In this document: piece after piece, positions 10,114 through 21,678 of the stretch
Position numbering within the stretch: the stretch's first letter is position 1
How the letters are laid out: the number at the start of each line of letters is the position of its first letter
Assembly: GCF_000227115.2 (NCBI RefSeq)
Contig: NC_016480.1
Coordinates: 434,001 to 498,000 of the forward strand
Direction of reading: 5' to 3'
DNA from: Naumovozyma dairenensis CBS 421
Taxonomy: Eukaryota; Ascomycota; Saccharomycetes; Saccharomycetales; Saccharomycetaceae
DNA: 64,000 nt
Notes under the pieces: model-generated
Seen by the model: only the letters and a program-made list of their open reading frames with translations
Told to the model about the DNA's origin: nothing
Databases searched by the model: none
Made by a program: the position numbers and the translations under genes

Positions 10114-10349
10114 TGTTGGAATTTGGGACGTATATTAAACCATGTCGTATAACCCGATTTGATGTAATGTGCTGTTAAATTTCACAAGTATATAAGCGAG
10201 GATTTTTGTTCCATATACATTTTACATAATTAGATAGTACTTTCACCTATAAGAGGGAGAGGAGCAGACTGTTCTTACAGGGACATATCTGGTAAATATA
10301 TTCCATTCTCAAACACCGCGACACCCTCTTCACACTCAGATTATCAACA
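10114..10349 (+). mobile_element. Solo LTR of a Ty1/copia-like retrotransposon, copy 1
   Basis: A 236-base element beginning TGTTGGAAT and ending TATCAACA, the TG...CA termini typical of yeast Ty LTRs. It carries a TATATAAG promoter-like box near its middle (10189-10196). By hand alignment it is about 89% identical to the inverted copy at 10951-11186, with the same length. No internal domain, primer-binding site or polypurine tract adjoins it, so it is a solo LTR. Flanks are GTTAG on the left and ATTCT on the right. They do not match each other but do match the opposite flanks of copy 2. Confidence 0.88.
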
Positions 10350-10950
10350 ATTCTTGATGTTCGGAAGAGATATTGGATTAGGTAAGATCATCCATAAGCG
10401 CATAATATCTTTTAATCATTTACATCTTGGAACCTTATGATTAGGTAATCTTCTTTATTTCTTGATTCTTTTTTTGTCAAAACTCAGCTATACGGACACT
10501 GTCAACTATTTATTTGTAATAATGATAGTGATTAATGGCATAAAGCTATATAACATTATAGTACATATAGAATCTTCCTTCTTCAATTAAAAAGTGCGGA
10601 TGCATTAATATTCAAAGGCAGCAACAAAGTTTTGTTTATGCAGCCGATTAGAAGTGGATCTGAAGAGTATGTAAGAAGTGCTCAATGTTGTGAGAGGCTT
10701 CTTCTATTTTTTGCAAATTACAAATGATATATACCGATTGTGGTATCCAAGATGAGATACCACGTTATCATAGGCAGCTTTTTTAGAAGAGTTTTAGGAA
10801 AGATTTGGTTTAACTGTTAAGGAGGTAACTTATTCAAGATTAATATTATATATATATATATATATATATTGATAATTATTAATTCCTTATTATAATATTT
10901 TTTAAAGAAATAAAGTAGCTCAATAGAAGCCGTCAATAACAAGTACTAAC
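10350..10950. other. Segment between inverted LTRs, probably inverted
   Basis: About 600 bases bounded by the two inverted LTRs. No open frame. It contains a perfect hairpin, GTGGTATC (10740-10747) with GATACCAC (10756-10763), and a TA tract at about 10847-10869. The swapped 5-base flanks of the LTRs indicate that this segment was flipped by recombination between them. Confidence 0.7.
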
Positions 10951-11186
10951 TGTTGATAATCTAAGTGTAGAGACAGTAAATAGTTGTTGGAAAATGGAAT
11001 ATATTTACCAGATATGTCCCTGTAAGGACAGTCTGCTCCTCTCCCTCTTATAGGTGAAAGTACTATCTAATTATGTAAAATGTATATGGAACAAAAATCC
11101 TCGCTTATATACTTGTGAAATTTAACAGCACATTACATCACAACGGGTTGTACGACATGATTTAATAGGTGTATTAAGTTCCAAGA
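10951..11186 (-). mobile_element. Solo LTR, copy 2, inverted
   Basis: Reverse-complement relative of the LTR at 10114-10349, also 236 bases. Its 3' end TATCAACA is intact, while its 5' terminal TG has become TC. The central part is almost identical to copy 1 (one difference in about 147 bases by hand count), but both ends are much more divergent. The flanks on the + strand are CTAAC and AGAAT, the complements of the outer and inner flanks of copy 1. Confidence 0.87.
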
Positions 11187-11637
11187 AGAATCTCCAATAT
11201 AGCTTCGTTAATCTACCAAACGAGTCTAAACAATAATTATTATACATTATATTTTTCTACTTCAACAAGTTAAAAAACTACAAGTTTGTCGAGCTTTCAA
11301 TTTCATAATCACTAAGATACACTGAAGGTTAATTTTTTTGATTAATAAGAACTACTACTAATGTTGTTCTTGAGTATGACATGGCGCCGCTGAGTAAGGT
11401 CCGCTTAGTCAAGTGACACGCTTAGGTAACGGAGAGATACAAATAGCTTATGTAAATGATTTCTCAGCATAATACACATTATTGAGTTAAACATCGAGGT
11501 TTGGTGCTGTATAAAAGCCACATTGGTTTCTATGTTTATTCTATTTCTCTTGGTTTTTGCAGTTTATTATTTATGTTTTATAAAAATAACAAATATATCA
11601 ATAATAAACACCACACCACTCTATTAAAACTAAAAAA
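11187..11637. other. Spacer upstream of the GST pseudogene
   Basis: Right flank of LTR copy 2 and presumed old promoter of the ECM4-like gene. It is AT-rich just before the ATG at 11638. No other feature seen. Confidence 0.45.
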
Positions 11638-12697
11638 ATGTCCACTACTGAAACTACTTTTTTCGAAGAAACTATTTCTAAAACCCACGCAATATATAAG
11701 CCAGAGAGGGCAGATATTGGTTATATTTATCTGCAGGCTGCCCATATGCTCAACGTATCTGGATCACAAGATCATTAAAAAATTAACTGACGTTATTGGT
11801 GTCAGCGTTGTTCACTGGAAATTGGATAAGAAAACAGGTTGGAAACTTTTGAATGCAGGAGAAACTAAATTAGGAGAAAACGCCTTTAAGATTGATGGTG
11901 GTATCTTGAGCTCTCAGGATGACACCTCATCTCCCTTAGGTGATCTAGATGAGTCTAGTAACAGATTATTCAAGGATGGTACGTTTGACCCTCATTACGG
12001 CGTCACACAAATTAAGGAATTATATGATATGACAGATAAACAGTATAAAGGTGAATATTTCTGGCCTATTTTATGGGATTTGAAGACGAAAACCATTGTT
12101 AACAACAATTGGGACCAAATTGATGCCATCTTAAACAGTGCGTTTAATGATTTTGATGAGACAAAGGGAACTGTTGACATTTTTCCAGAGACTCTATCAT
12201 CTCAAATTGAAAAATATAATGAGTGGTTGTTTCCTCATATCATTGACGGAGTTTATAATGTCGGGTTGGCAGAAAAACAGTCAGTTTATGAAACCAACTT
12301 GATTAACTTTTTTAAAGATATGGACAAAATTGAAAATAAATTGAGGGAAGTGCATGATACATTGGCCAAGGAATATGGTGCTTCAAATGAGGAAGAGATT
12401 TTGAAGAGATTCTTCCTGTTCGGTGGCCAAATTACTGAAAGTGATATCAGACTATTCGTTACCATGATTCGATTCGATTCGATTTATGCAGTTCACTTCA
12501 AATTAAACTATAGATTGGTTAGAAGTGACTACTATTATATCCATTTATGGATGAGGAATTTATATTGGAATTATCCAGCATTTGGCCACACCACAGACTT
12601 TAACCATATTAAACTCTTGTATACACATGGAATGAGAAACATTAATCCAAACGGTATTGTGCCATTAGGTCCTGAATATGATATTTTGAAGTTATGA
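11638..12697 (+). pseudogene. ECM4: Omega-class glutathione transferase (Ecm4/Gto family), two frameshifts
   Basis: Relative of Ecm4/Gto2 (YKR076W) and Gto1/Gto3, the yeast omega-like glutathione transferases. The frame from ATG 11638 reads MSTTETTFFEETISKTHAIY, matching the family N-terminus. The conserved stretch GRYWLYLSAGCPYAQRIW, with the active-site Cys (S-A-G-C-P-Y), is in the next frame after a one-base loss near 11707. A second one-base loss in the A6 run at 11777-11782 moves to the third frame. From KKLTDVIGVSVVHW that frame is intact to the stop at 12697, ending PLGPEYDILKL. Each break needs one added base, so as written no full-length protein is made. The long C-terminal frame is open upstream only from a TTG. 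Either the gene is a recent pseudogene or both breaks are sequence errors. It lies beside LTRs and telomeric-helicase relics, away from any position I know for ECM4. Confidence 0.85.
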
Positions 12698-13539
12698 GGT
12701 ATCACCATAAATAATTATGTACAAGAATTTATATTATGTAAGAAAAAATACTCTTTCCTCTAGTAAGAATGCTGATGGCAGCTTTGTAAGCTAATTAATG
12801 TCGTATTTCATACTTGAGAATCGTTTAATGAGTTAAATGGAAGTAATAAAACTAAAGAATAAGTGAAAGCCAACTTGTGTCACCAGCGCTTTGAAATGGA
12901 TAGCCCTGACAACAAAGTGGTAAAGCTAAATAGAACATAGGTGAGGGTATAATGTGAATATTGAAGCTTCAGTTGTCAACAGCAACTTTATTTCAGGAAA
13001 GCATGAATTAAGGAAGGCCAAAATCGTATGGCTTTTGATCATACACCTAGAAATTGGTAAATCACTTTTTTTGGTAAGATGGTCTGGCGCAATTTTTTAT
13101 GTTTATCTGCCAAAGTCAAAAAAGAACAAGGTCAAAAGTCTACGTAAGTACAACATCCTCCAAAAAAGGGATAAACAACCAAATTTTTATTTTTGCCACA
13201 CAGAAACACACACTTTCTTTACAGTTTTCTCTCTCTCTCTCTTAGGAACACATATGGTCCAAAAGTGAATGTTAAGGAATAATAATTCAGATTAAGAATA
13301 CATTAAAGAATTGGGGTAATTCAAATAGACGAGAAATATTGGGTTATTGCTCATTTTCTGGTGCAAGAAAGAAATGGCGTAACGTATATAAGATATTTTC
13401 CAGTTTTAAATCATGGCATGGAGCAAAAATATAGTAGATATAAAGTAAATTCAATGAAGATAATCAATCTCAGGGGATAAAGAGATGAATACCCATAGAC
13501 TTCCCTCATTCCATGTCAATCAACACTACTTTTTGATCA
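12698..13539. other. Spacer between GST pseudogene and helicase relic A
   Basis: About 840 bases. The open frame at 12954-13268 has no recognisable domain and a composition unlike neighbouring proteins. Pyrimidine-rich stretch at 13210-13245. Otherwise nothing seen. Confidence 0.45.
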
Positions 13540-15470
13540 TGTTCAAACATTTACTTATGAATTCTACCGTAAAAGAGAAGAACCTTATAAAGTTAATGCG
13601 AGAACTGCTAGTAAATTCAGAAATATTTCCTCTCCCTTCAAAGTTATTTCTTTCAGATTGAAAGTAGGTCCTGTTAAATATTTATATCACCAAAACAACG
13701 TAGAGATCAAAAGGTGCAATGGGGAATGAAGATGAAGACGAAGAAGAAAGCAATCAACTTGTTGATGAGGAAGAAGACGCTGATGAGAATAAAGATGATA
13801 TCATTGTTCCACCTGTTAATATTTTCAATGATAGAAAAAATCTTACCGATCTAGATTACTCTCGTCAGATTTTACATCCTATTTTGTTTATTTATATTAG
13901 TACGAATAAAATGATTAATTACCATAGGTTTATGAAATTTATATATGAATATCCTTTATCATGAAAAGGGAAAAAATTGATCTTTAGGGATATGCGACGT
14001 GCTATGATAGGTTTGCTTAGGGAGCTTGTAGCTATAATAAACATTTTGAATTATTCAAAGAAGAGTATGCAGGCCACGATGCGATTACAGGATATTCTGA
14101 TTATGCTGTCAATCCATATAAAGCCAGACATACTCCAATTAGCAAAAGATCGGAAGTATTAAGTAGACTATGGCAAGAATGGTTAGGTTTGAGAACGTAT
14201 CATGAGACAAAGACAATCGAACCATTGTATAGAACTAAAGAGCCAAAACTACCAACCCTCACTCAATCTCTTTATGATATTGCATATGTGAGAAGTTCAT
14301 TCTTCTATGACTCTCGATGCTTATCAGAACAGGAGAATATGTTATTATTGGATATATACATGGGACAGGCAAATTTACATCCAATTCAGATTCTCCAAAA
14401 GATGATGCTTTCAATTGGTATAAGTTGCCAATTTATGCCCTTTCCGAAGTTGCAGCAAACAAGAACCAAATCTCCTTCATATTTGAACCAACCCTGAGTG
14501 CAAAAATTTTGACATTGCAGAAACTCTCCGAAATAAAATCGTCGTTAAAAGTTGGTGATTTTGATTCTATTGAAAATATGGAATTTGGTCCAGAAGAGCA
14601 GGACTTTAAATAGTCCACATATGTTGGTACTTCCGAAAATTTATTGAATCGAAAGTTTTGTGATTTAATTCACAAATGGGATGAAACAATGGTTAAACTG
14701 TCTCTCTGTTATTTGGTAATTAATGGTTTTGAAAAAATAAACGAGGATCTCTATAAAGATTTGAATATTGGTTCCATAAAGTGGTTCTTCAAAATATTGC
14801 TATTCACAAAGGTTTGACGCGCGTCATCGGACTAAAATATTGATGAAAAATATAGGGATATTCAAACAAGTAATATCGGTAAAGCGCATTGACATATCTG
14901 AATGTATATATTACCATAATATGTTAAAAGAGCTGCCATTGAAAGATGTTTATAAAGAATTGTGGAAAGAGGATTCTGGTTATGGCTTTACAGAAATGCT
15001 GCTCTTATGCTAAACGATATTTGCAATTATTTAGTCCTAGGACAAATAGAAAAATTGTAATTATTTCAAAGCAAACTGACGCAGCTGATGCTTTGCATGC
15101 CATGTTAGGAGATATATCGATTAAAATTACTGAAAAAATTGATATAAAAGAGAGGTTTAGGTTAATGGATAATTTCAGAGAGCAACCGAATTCCAAAATT
15201 TTGATTGGAACAAAAGTGTTGCTTGACTTTCCGAATGTTGAAAATGTTGCCCTAGTCTTATTAATGGATTATATGCCGACTATTTCAGATTACATTACCT
15301 TCTTCTCTATGATAACTAAGGATAACGGCATAATGAGTGCTATTTTTTGCCAAGGGTCATATTCAAAGATTCCATGACATTGGATTGTCCAACAAACCAG
15401 ATAAGAAAACTCTATGGAATATCCGCAACCCGCCCTGAAATTGTTGTAACAACTCCAATGAACTGGTAAG
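13540..15470 (+). pseudogene. Y'-element-type telomeric helicase relic, copy A
   Basis: A degraded relative of the helicase encoded by subtelomeric Y' elements (YRF1 family). Homologous blocks appear in order but in changing frames. They are: an acidic stretch then PPVNIF (13719-13840); LFRDMRRAMIGL, like the Y' FREMRQ block (13980); LWQEWLGL (about 14170); a Walker-A-like GTGK (about 14350); PIYALSEVAANKNQISFIFE, like the Y' stretch after Walker A; KILIGTKVLLDF, like Y' VLIGTKLVTEG (about 15200); and NQIRKLYGIS, like Y' EQVREFYGLE (about 15400). At least six frame changes or stops break it. The Walker B box, DEFH in active copies, reads NGFE. It is clearly non-functional. Homology is from recalled Y' sequence, and the left boundary is approximate. 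Confidence 0.8.
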
Positions 15471-16079
15471 AGACTTGTTAATTGAAGTCCATGGCGATGA
15501 TTGAATTGAGCTGATGCATTATTGTGGCTTCATTTAGGTAGCATATTTCATTACCTTCTAAGTTCTTATTGCACATTTTAAATTGTAACTATTAATTGCT
15601 AATCATACCAATATAATATAAAGATTAAGTAATTATATTTTCAATAGCGTACATCGAAATTCCAAAGTTTACAAACGTTTGGAAGAGTGTTTTTAAGTTT
15701 ATAATTAATTCATAAAATTTCCTTACTTATGAAAAAGTAGTTGTGGTAGTACCAATATTGAATGCATTTCAGAGTTAATGTGCTAATTAGGACTCCCAAA
15801 GGGTTGTTCCACATTAGGTGACGATACAATGTCTTAGATGGAGAGAGGTCAATGTATAATGAATCAAAACCTTATGATTTCCAGAAATAATAAAAAAATG
15901 ATCATAGTAATACCAAATATTCATATAATTTTAACTGTGTAGTTTCAATATTGTGGGTAAACCCAGGAGAGTATGTTTTGAATGTATGAGCTTTTGATAT
16001 TATGATTTGATTTAGTTATTCAATTTTTAAATTTCGGAACTATATTGAATATGAAAGTCGGTAAATTAGACGTCGACAT
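15471..16079. other. Spacer between the two helicase relics
   Basis: AT-rich, about 600 bases. I see no coding remnant or LTR. The boundary with relic B is uncertain. Confidence 0.4.
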
Positions 16080-17563
16080 TTAAAATAGAAGGAGAAGGAA
16101 TTTATGACCCCACAGGGATGAAAGTTCCTCCCTAGTTGGTGCCCTTGGTTTTGCTGTCAATAGAGATATCGTCCATTCCAAAGACTTTTCCTTTTTCGAA
16201 CAAGAAATGAATGTCGGTGAAATCAAGTTTATTGAGACAGATTTATCGATTTTACGCCAATTCCACCAGATCATACATCCAAGAATTCTATGGTACTGTT
16301 GTTGCGAGATATGATGCTTGTATTGATGAACTACGCCAGTATTTTACTGAAGTCTGGTCGGTTGAAGCTATTGCAGAGCCTTTCTTAAATTCTGGTTCCA
16401 ATGTCGCTTTGGCTAAGAGTAGAGTTGCACCAAAGAAGTTATTAATTTCTCTGTTCATAATTCTAGACTGCCATCGCAAATTCCTGAAACAATCCCAGGT
16501 ACCGATCTTAATTCTGAAGCTATTGCAAAGATTGCAGCTGACATAGGAGTTTGTGCTATGTGGATGGTGTATTTTACAGGTCTCTATAGATTTCCTGACA
16601 TGTTGGTTTTGAAATATGGTGGTAATAACAGGAATTTGCTCATTGACCCAAACTCTCGTTGCTTTGATGTAATTACTTCTTATTCGAAAACTATATGTGC
16701 CAATTTCATGTGCAAGAATTTAGATAAGAAAACCGCTGATTATTTGTTCCATTATATTTTTGTTGTGAGAGGTATTCTTAAACATTCCCTTGGTCCAGAT
16801 TACGATGGTATGAAGAGGGATTTGTTCAACGAGACTGAAGGGGAACCTGCTAATTATTTGTTGAACAATTTTGTAGCTAGATCCGTTGGTGATGGTGACT
16901 CTGAAGATGATTTTGGTCCTGTAAATATTCCAATAATGTTTTGAATTCTTTTATTTTTGCTGATGCTATTTCTCATTCATTGATGATTATCATAAATTCC
17001 AATCATGTTTGAAAGTTTACCCAATGCCTATCGATAGATCGTCGGGGTTGTCCTTTAGAGAATTGAGACACGATATGATCAACCTAGTTCGTGAGTATGC
17101 TAAGGTTGAAGGTGAAGATATGGATGTGCTGAATGTTAAGGAAAGACTAACTGGTCATTTTGCTGCTACAAGTCAACCTGTGTATGCCAATGATGTTGAA
17201 ACAGATAAAGGGTCGGATGAGTCGTTGGAAGAGAAATATGCTTCCTTAATCAATAATGCCTGGCCAAATTGGTTCGGATTTGGTTATGGCAAAGAAAGGG
17301 AAGATGGTGAGTCTGCTGTAGCTGAAAATGCATGTGTCAAGTAATATTTTTCATCAAATGGTTCTATTAAAGATTTATTTTTGGCTGATAAGAAGCGGTA
17401 TGGTAAAGACTTCCAATTTAGAGAGGGACAGTGTGATGTTGCTGTAGAAATTTGTCTATATGAAACTCGGATTATTCCTATTCAAGCTCTTCCCGGTTTT
17501 GGGAAAACTGTTCTGTTTCAAACTCCTCTGGTAACACTATCTTATGGTGACTTGCATACTTAA
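16080..17563 (+). pseudogene. Y'-element-type telomeric helicase relic, copy B, 3' truncated
   Basis: A second, separate copy in the same orientation as copy A. It covers the N-terminal half and the start of the helicase core. Blocks in order: a stretch to about 16560 in two or three frames; YDGMKRDLF (Y' has TERLKRDLC) and FGPVNIPI (16800-16940); SGLSFRELRHDMINL, the FREMRQ block (about 17045); WPNWFGFGY, the WIQWLGLES block (about 17265); and FQFREGQ then ALPGFGKTVLFQTPL (about 17410-17530), matching Y' APPGYGKTELFHLPL. Walker A is intact as GFGKT. The copy stops right after it at 17563, only 45 bases before the tRNA-His gene. It overlaps copy A in the FREMR to Walker A region, so the two are not halves of one gene. 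Several frame breaks; not functional. Confidence 0.8.
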
Positions 17564-17608
17564 ATGGAACATAGGGAGTCTATTATACTACGTATTTCCA
17601 TCTAATAA

Positions 17609-17680
17609 GCCATCTTAGTATAGTGGTTAGTACACATCGTTGTGGCCGATGAAACCCTGGTTCGATTCTAGGAGATGGCA
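17609..17680 (+). tRNA. tRNA-His(GUG)
   Basis: A 72-base cloverleaf without intron. The 7-bp acceptor stem is GCCATCT with AGATGGC, and the discriminator base is A (A73). The A box is TAGTATAGTGG, the anticodon loop contains GTG, and the T arm is GGTTCGATTC. A T run follows about 5 bases on, serving as Pol III terminator. G-1 is not encoded, as usual in eukaryotes. I recall a tRNA-His gene near GLC7 on S. cerevisiae chromosome V, so this is probably the ancestral location and marks the right end of the accessory island. Confidence 0.96.
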
Positions 17681-18360
17681 TATTATTTTTAGTCTTTTTG
17701 TGATATATTTTTATGACCGATAATAAGAAACGACACACAAGCGAAGAAAAAGAAAAGAGAAGAAAAAGAAAAGAGAAGAGAAAGAAAACAAAAGAAAAAG
17801 AAAAGAGATGAAAGGTTTTCCTACGGGTTATTAGTGTACGAGACGTGGCAGCAGAGCCGGTCAAGAGCAACGGAATTGAATAACTCATGGATATATAATA
17901 AGAGGAACTTTTAGAGGATATATCTAAAAGTTCGTCTTCTTTTAAATATGTTTAAATAAGAAAATAATCAAGTAATAAAAATACTATCAATTTAGAACAC
18001 TTTGTGTCACGGTATAATTCCTATTATATTACACTTTTGTAGTTATTTTCACTAAATTCTGTAATAAGGTCATTGAATTCTTATGAACTTCATATAGTTT
18101 TAGTAATACAGTTCTGTATTATAAAACATTCCTTCTTCCGGTATCCTATCCAAAATATCAAGAATTAGAAATAGAAATACTATCTACAATTATTGATGGC
18201 GCTTTATGATTTTGTGAACCATTGATACAAAGTATAATAATATTTTCTTGTTTTACATCTTTCATATAGAATGCAAAAAGAACCTGGTCATTTTACTAGT
18301 CTGTTTATAATCTGTTTTTTCATAAATGTGGGTAAGTTTTTATTTATATATACAAATAAA
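17681..18360. other. tRNA-His to EMP24 spacer
   Basis: Contains the purine-rich tract at about 17738-17815 and the 3' flank of EMP24. One copy of GATGGCGCT at 18195-18203. No gene seen. Confidence 0.5.
17738..17815. repeat. Purine-rich low-complexity tract
   Basis: Nearly pure A/G stretch of imperfect AAGAAAAGAG units just downstream of tRNA-His. It encodes nothing sensible on either strand; a possible triplex-forming or nucleosome-disfavouring tract. Confidence 0.7.
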
Positions 18361-18972
18361 TTAAACATAAGAAGTAACTTCGAAGAATCTTTTCAAATAA
18401 TAGATTTGGAACAAAGAATTGGCAACAACAACACCAACTTGGAAAATTGACCACCACTTAACACGATCATTAGTAGATTCAGCTGTATTTCTATGAGTTC
18501 TTTCTCTAATAACAATATAACTTTGTTCATTTTGAACTTCTTTAATCAATTTTGATAAAGTTCTAACGGAACCATCCAAAGATTCATTATTTGGATCATC
18601 TACATTGACATAAACAGTACCATGAATATTGAAAGTGACATCTTTTGTTTGAACATTTGAATTTTCATTAATGAAACAATATTCAAACTTACCACCATCA
18701 GGAGCAGAAATTGTAACTTCACCATGAGCTTGATTGACAATACTTTGTAAAACTTGAGTTCTACCGGGTGTATATAAGACAAAATCACCAGTCAATTGAT
18801 TTGATGATTGTGGATCTCTATCCCCGAATTGGAAAGATACGGAAAATTCATCACCTTTACTTAATTTTTCAAAGAAACAACGACGACCATAAGCTGGTAA
18901 TAGGACATTATGACCTAAGGTAAATGTTGTCAACCAACATGAAATGATCAAAATAATAGAATTTAACTTCAT
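18361..18972 (-). CDS. EMP24: p24-family COPII cargo receptor Emp24
   Basis: Orthologue of Emp24 (YGL200C), the type I membrane protein of the p24 complex that packs GPI-anchored and other cargo into COPII vesicles. It is 203 residues, the same length as the yeast protein, when started at ATG 18972. Longer in-frame starts upstream lack the signal peptide at the right place. Order: signal peptide (about 1-20, IILIISCWLTT), GOLD domain beginning HNVLLPAYGRRCFFE with the conserved cysteine pair (RRC and FEYC), coiled coil, RTHRNTAESTNDRVKWWS, one transmembrane segment, and the tail KRFFEVTSYV with the FF export signal. The gene belongs to the YGL track of the duplicated region. Confidence 0.97.
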   Translation of the reverse strand: MKLNSIILIISCWLTTFTLGHNVLLPAYGRRCFFEKLSKGDEFSVSFQFGDRDPQSSNQLTGDFVLYTPGRTQVLQSIVNQAHGEVTISAPDGGKFEYCFINENSNVQTKDVTFNIHGTVYVNVDDPNNESLDGSVRTLSKLIKEVQNEQSYIVIRERTHRNTAESTNDRVKWWSIFQVGVVVANSLFQIYYLKRFFEVTSYV

Positions 18973-20168
18973 TGATAACGTAAGTTTATATTGGTATTGT
19001 TGATCCGGAGATTGCACTTTACCTCTTCTTGCCTAATCAACCTTTGATGTTATTGTTTGTTGAGTTCTTCATTTCAAAAATATAAAAATCTCTCCTCCAG
19101 TTTACGTGTTCGTGTTTTTCCAACTTTTTCTTCTCCTTCGCTTATATTGTTGTTGCTTCATTTAAGAATCGAAAAAATATATTACGTGTCTTTCGTATAT
19201 AATGCGATTGAGATAAAGATGACACAAATATTTCATGATATTATGTATTACAAAGTTCTATTCAACGTGTATTGACCTCTCCATAGCTGCTGTAAATGGA
19301 GAGCAATCGACAAAGTAGGTGCAATATACTTTATTTTGTTTTATGTTGAATATTGTTCAATACTGGACCGACGTTTTACGTTGAAAACAAAAAGTATTAT
19401 TTTTATTAAATTTTGTCCAAAGGTAATAACCTACTTAGTATCTTAAGAAGTTAGAAAACGATATATCAACTTTAAAGATGCGTTCACTAAAAGTAAATTA
19501 TTCACACAACCCCTAAGGAAAGTATATATTTTATAGTAATAATGTAAAACCAGAGACTATAACAACGTTACATATATTTCCTTGATGAACGTTAGTTACA
19601 TTGTAGCTTCATAGGTTTTCGAAACGCTGAATAAAATCAATGTGATAGATATGTATAAAGATACAGAGGTTGGGAAAATATAAAATAAAAGAAATAAAAT
19701 AAAGTTAGAAATACTGAGAAAAAAAGGTGTCATTAGAATGATTGAAGGATAGAAAACGGGAGAAAAAAATAGACGAAGAATTCAAACAAACTAGAAACCG
19801 AAAATAAAAAAATAGAAATTTATCAAAAGAAATACGAGAAGTTGCTTATGTTCATATTAAGAATCGTTAATTTTTTTTTATCATTAGATTCATTTAATCA
19901 TATGCCATCTTTCGTTGATTTTTTCTCAGTTTCGTAAATTCTATACATACATATATATATCAATCTGTTATTAATATATCTTTCTCATTCTCATTATTAT
20001 ATTCTCCTTTTATTTTTATTTTAATTTAATTTTGCTCTGTTTTATGTTTGTTTATGTTTTTTTTTTTCTTCTAGTTTAATATCGAAAGGTAGGAATGAAT
20101 TTCTGTTTTAATTTTATTTTACATGATGATTGAGGTTCAATTAATTAATTAATCAATTAATTAGCTCA
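18973..20168. other. EMP24 promoter and GLC7 3' flank
   Basis: About 1.2 kb. The EMP24 side is ordinary promoter sequence. The GLC7 side is very A/T-rich with T runs and ATTAATTAATTAATC repeats near 20138-20163 just past the stop codon. No other gene seen. Confidence 0.5.

Positions 20169-21678
<1,510 letters not shown>

Noticed and set aside
12954..13268. 104-codon open frame in the island
   Set aside because: No recognisable domain, and a composition unlike the coding genes of the window.
9129..18360. Ancient telomere-telomere fusion as origin of the helicase relics
   Set aside because: The genes on both sides (MDP1 and GLC7) are ancestral neighbours, so an insertion fits better than a fusion. 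No telomeric repeat tract was seen.
18973..19017. 15-codon longer start for EMP24
   Set aside because: It would bury the signal peptide. Starting at 18972 gives the family length of 203 and a clean signal peptide.
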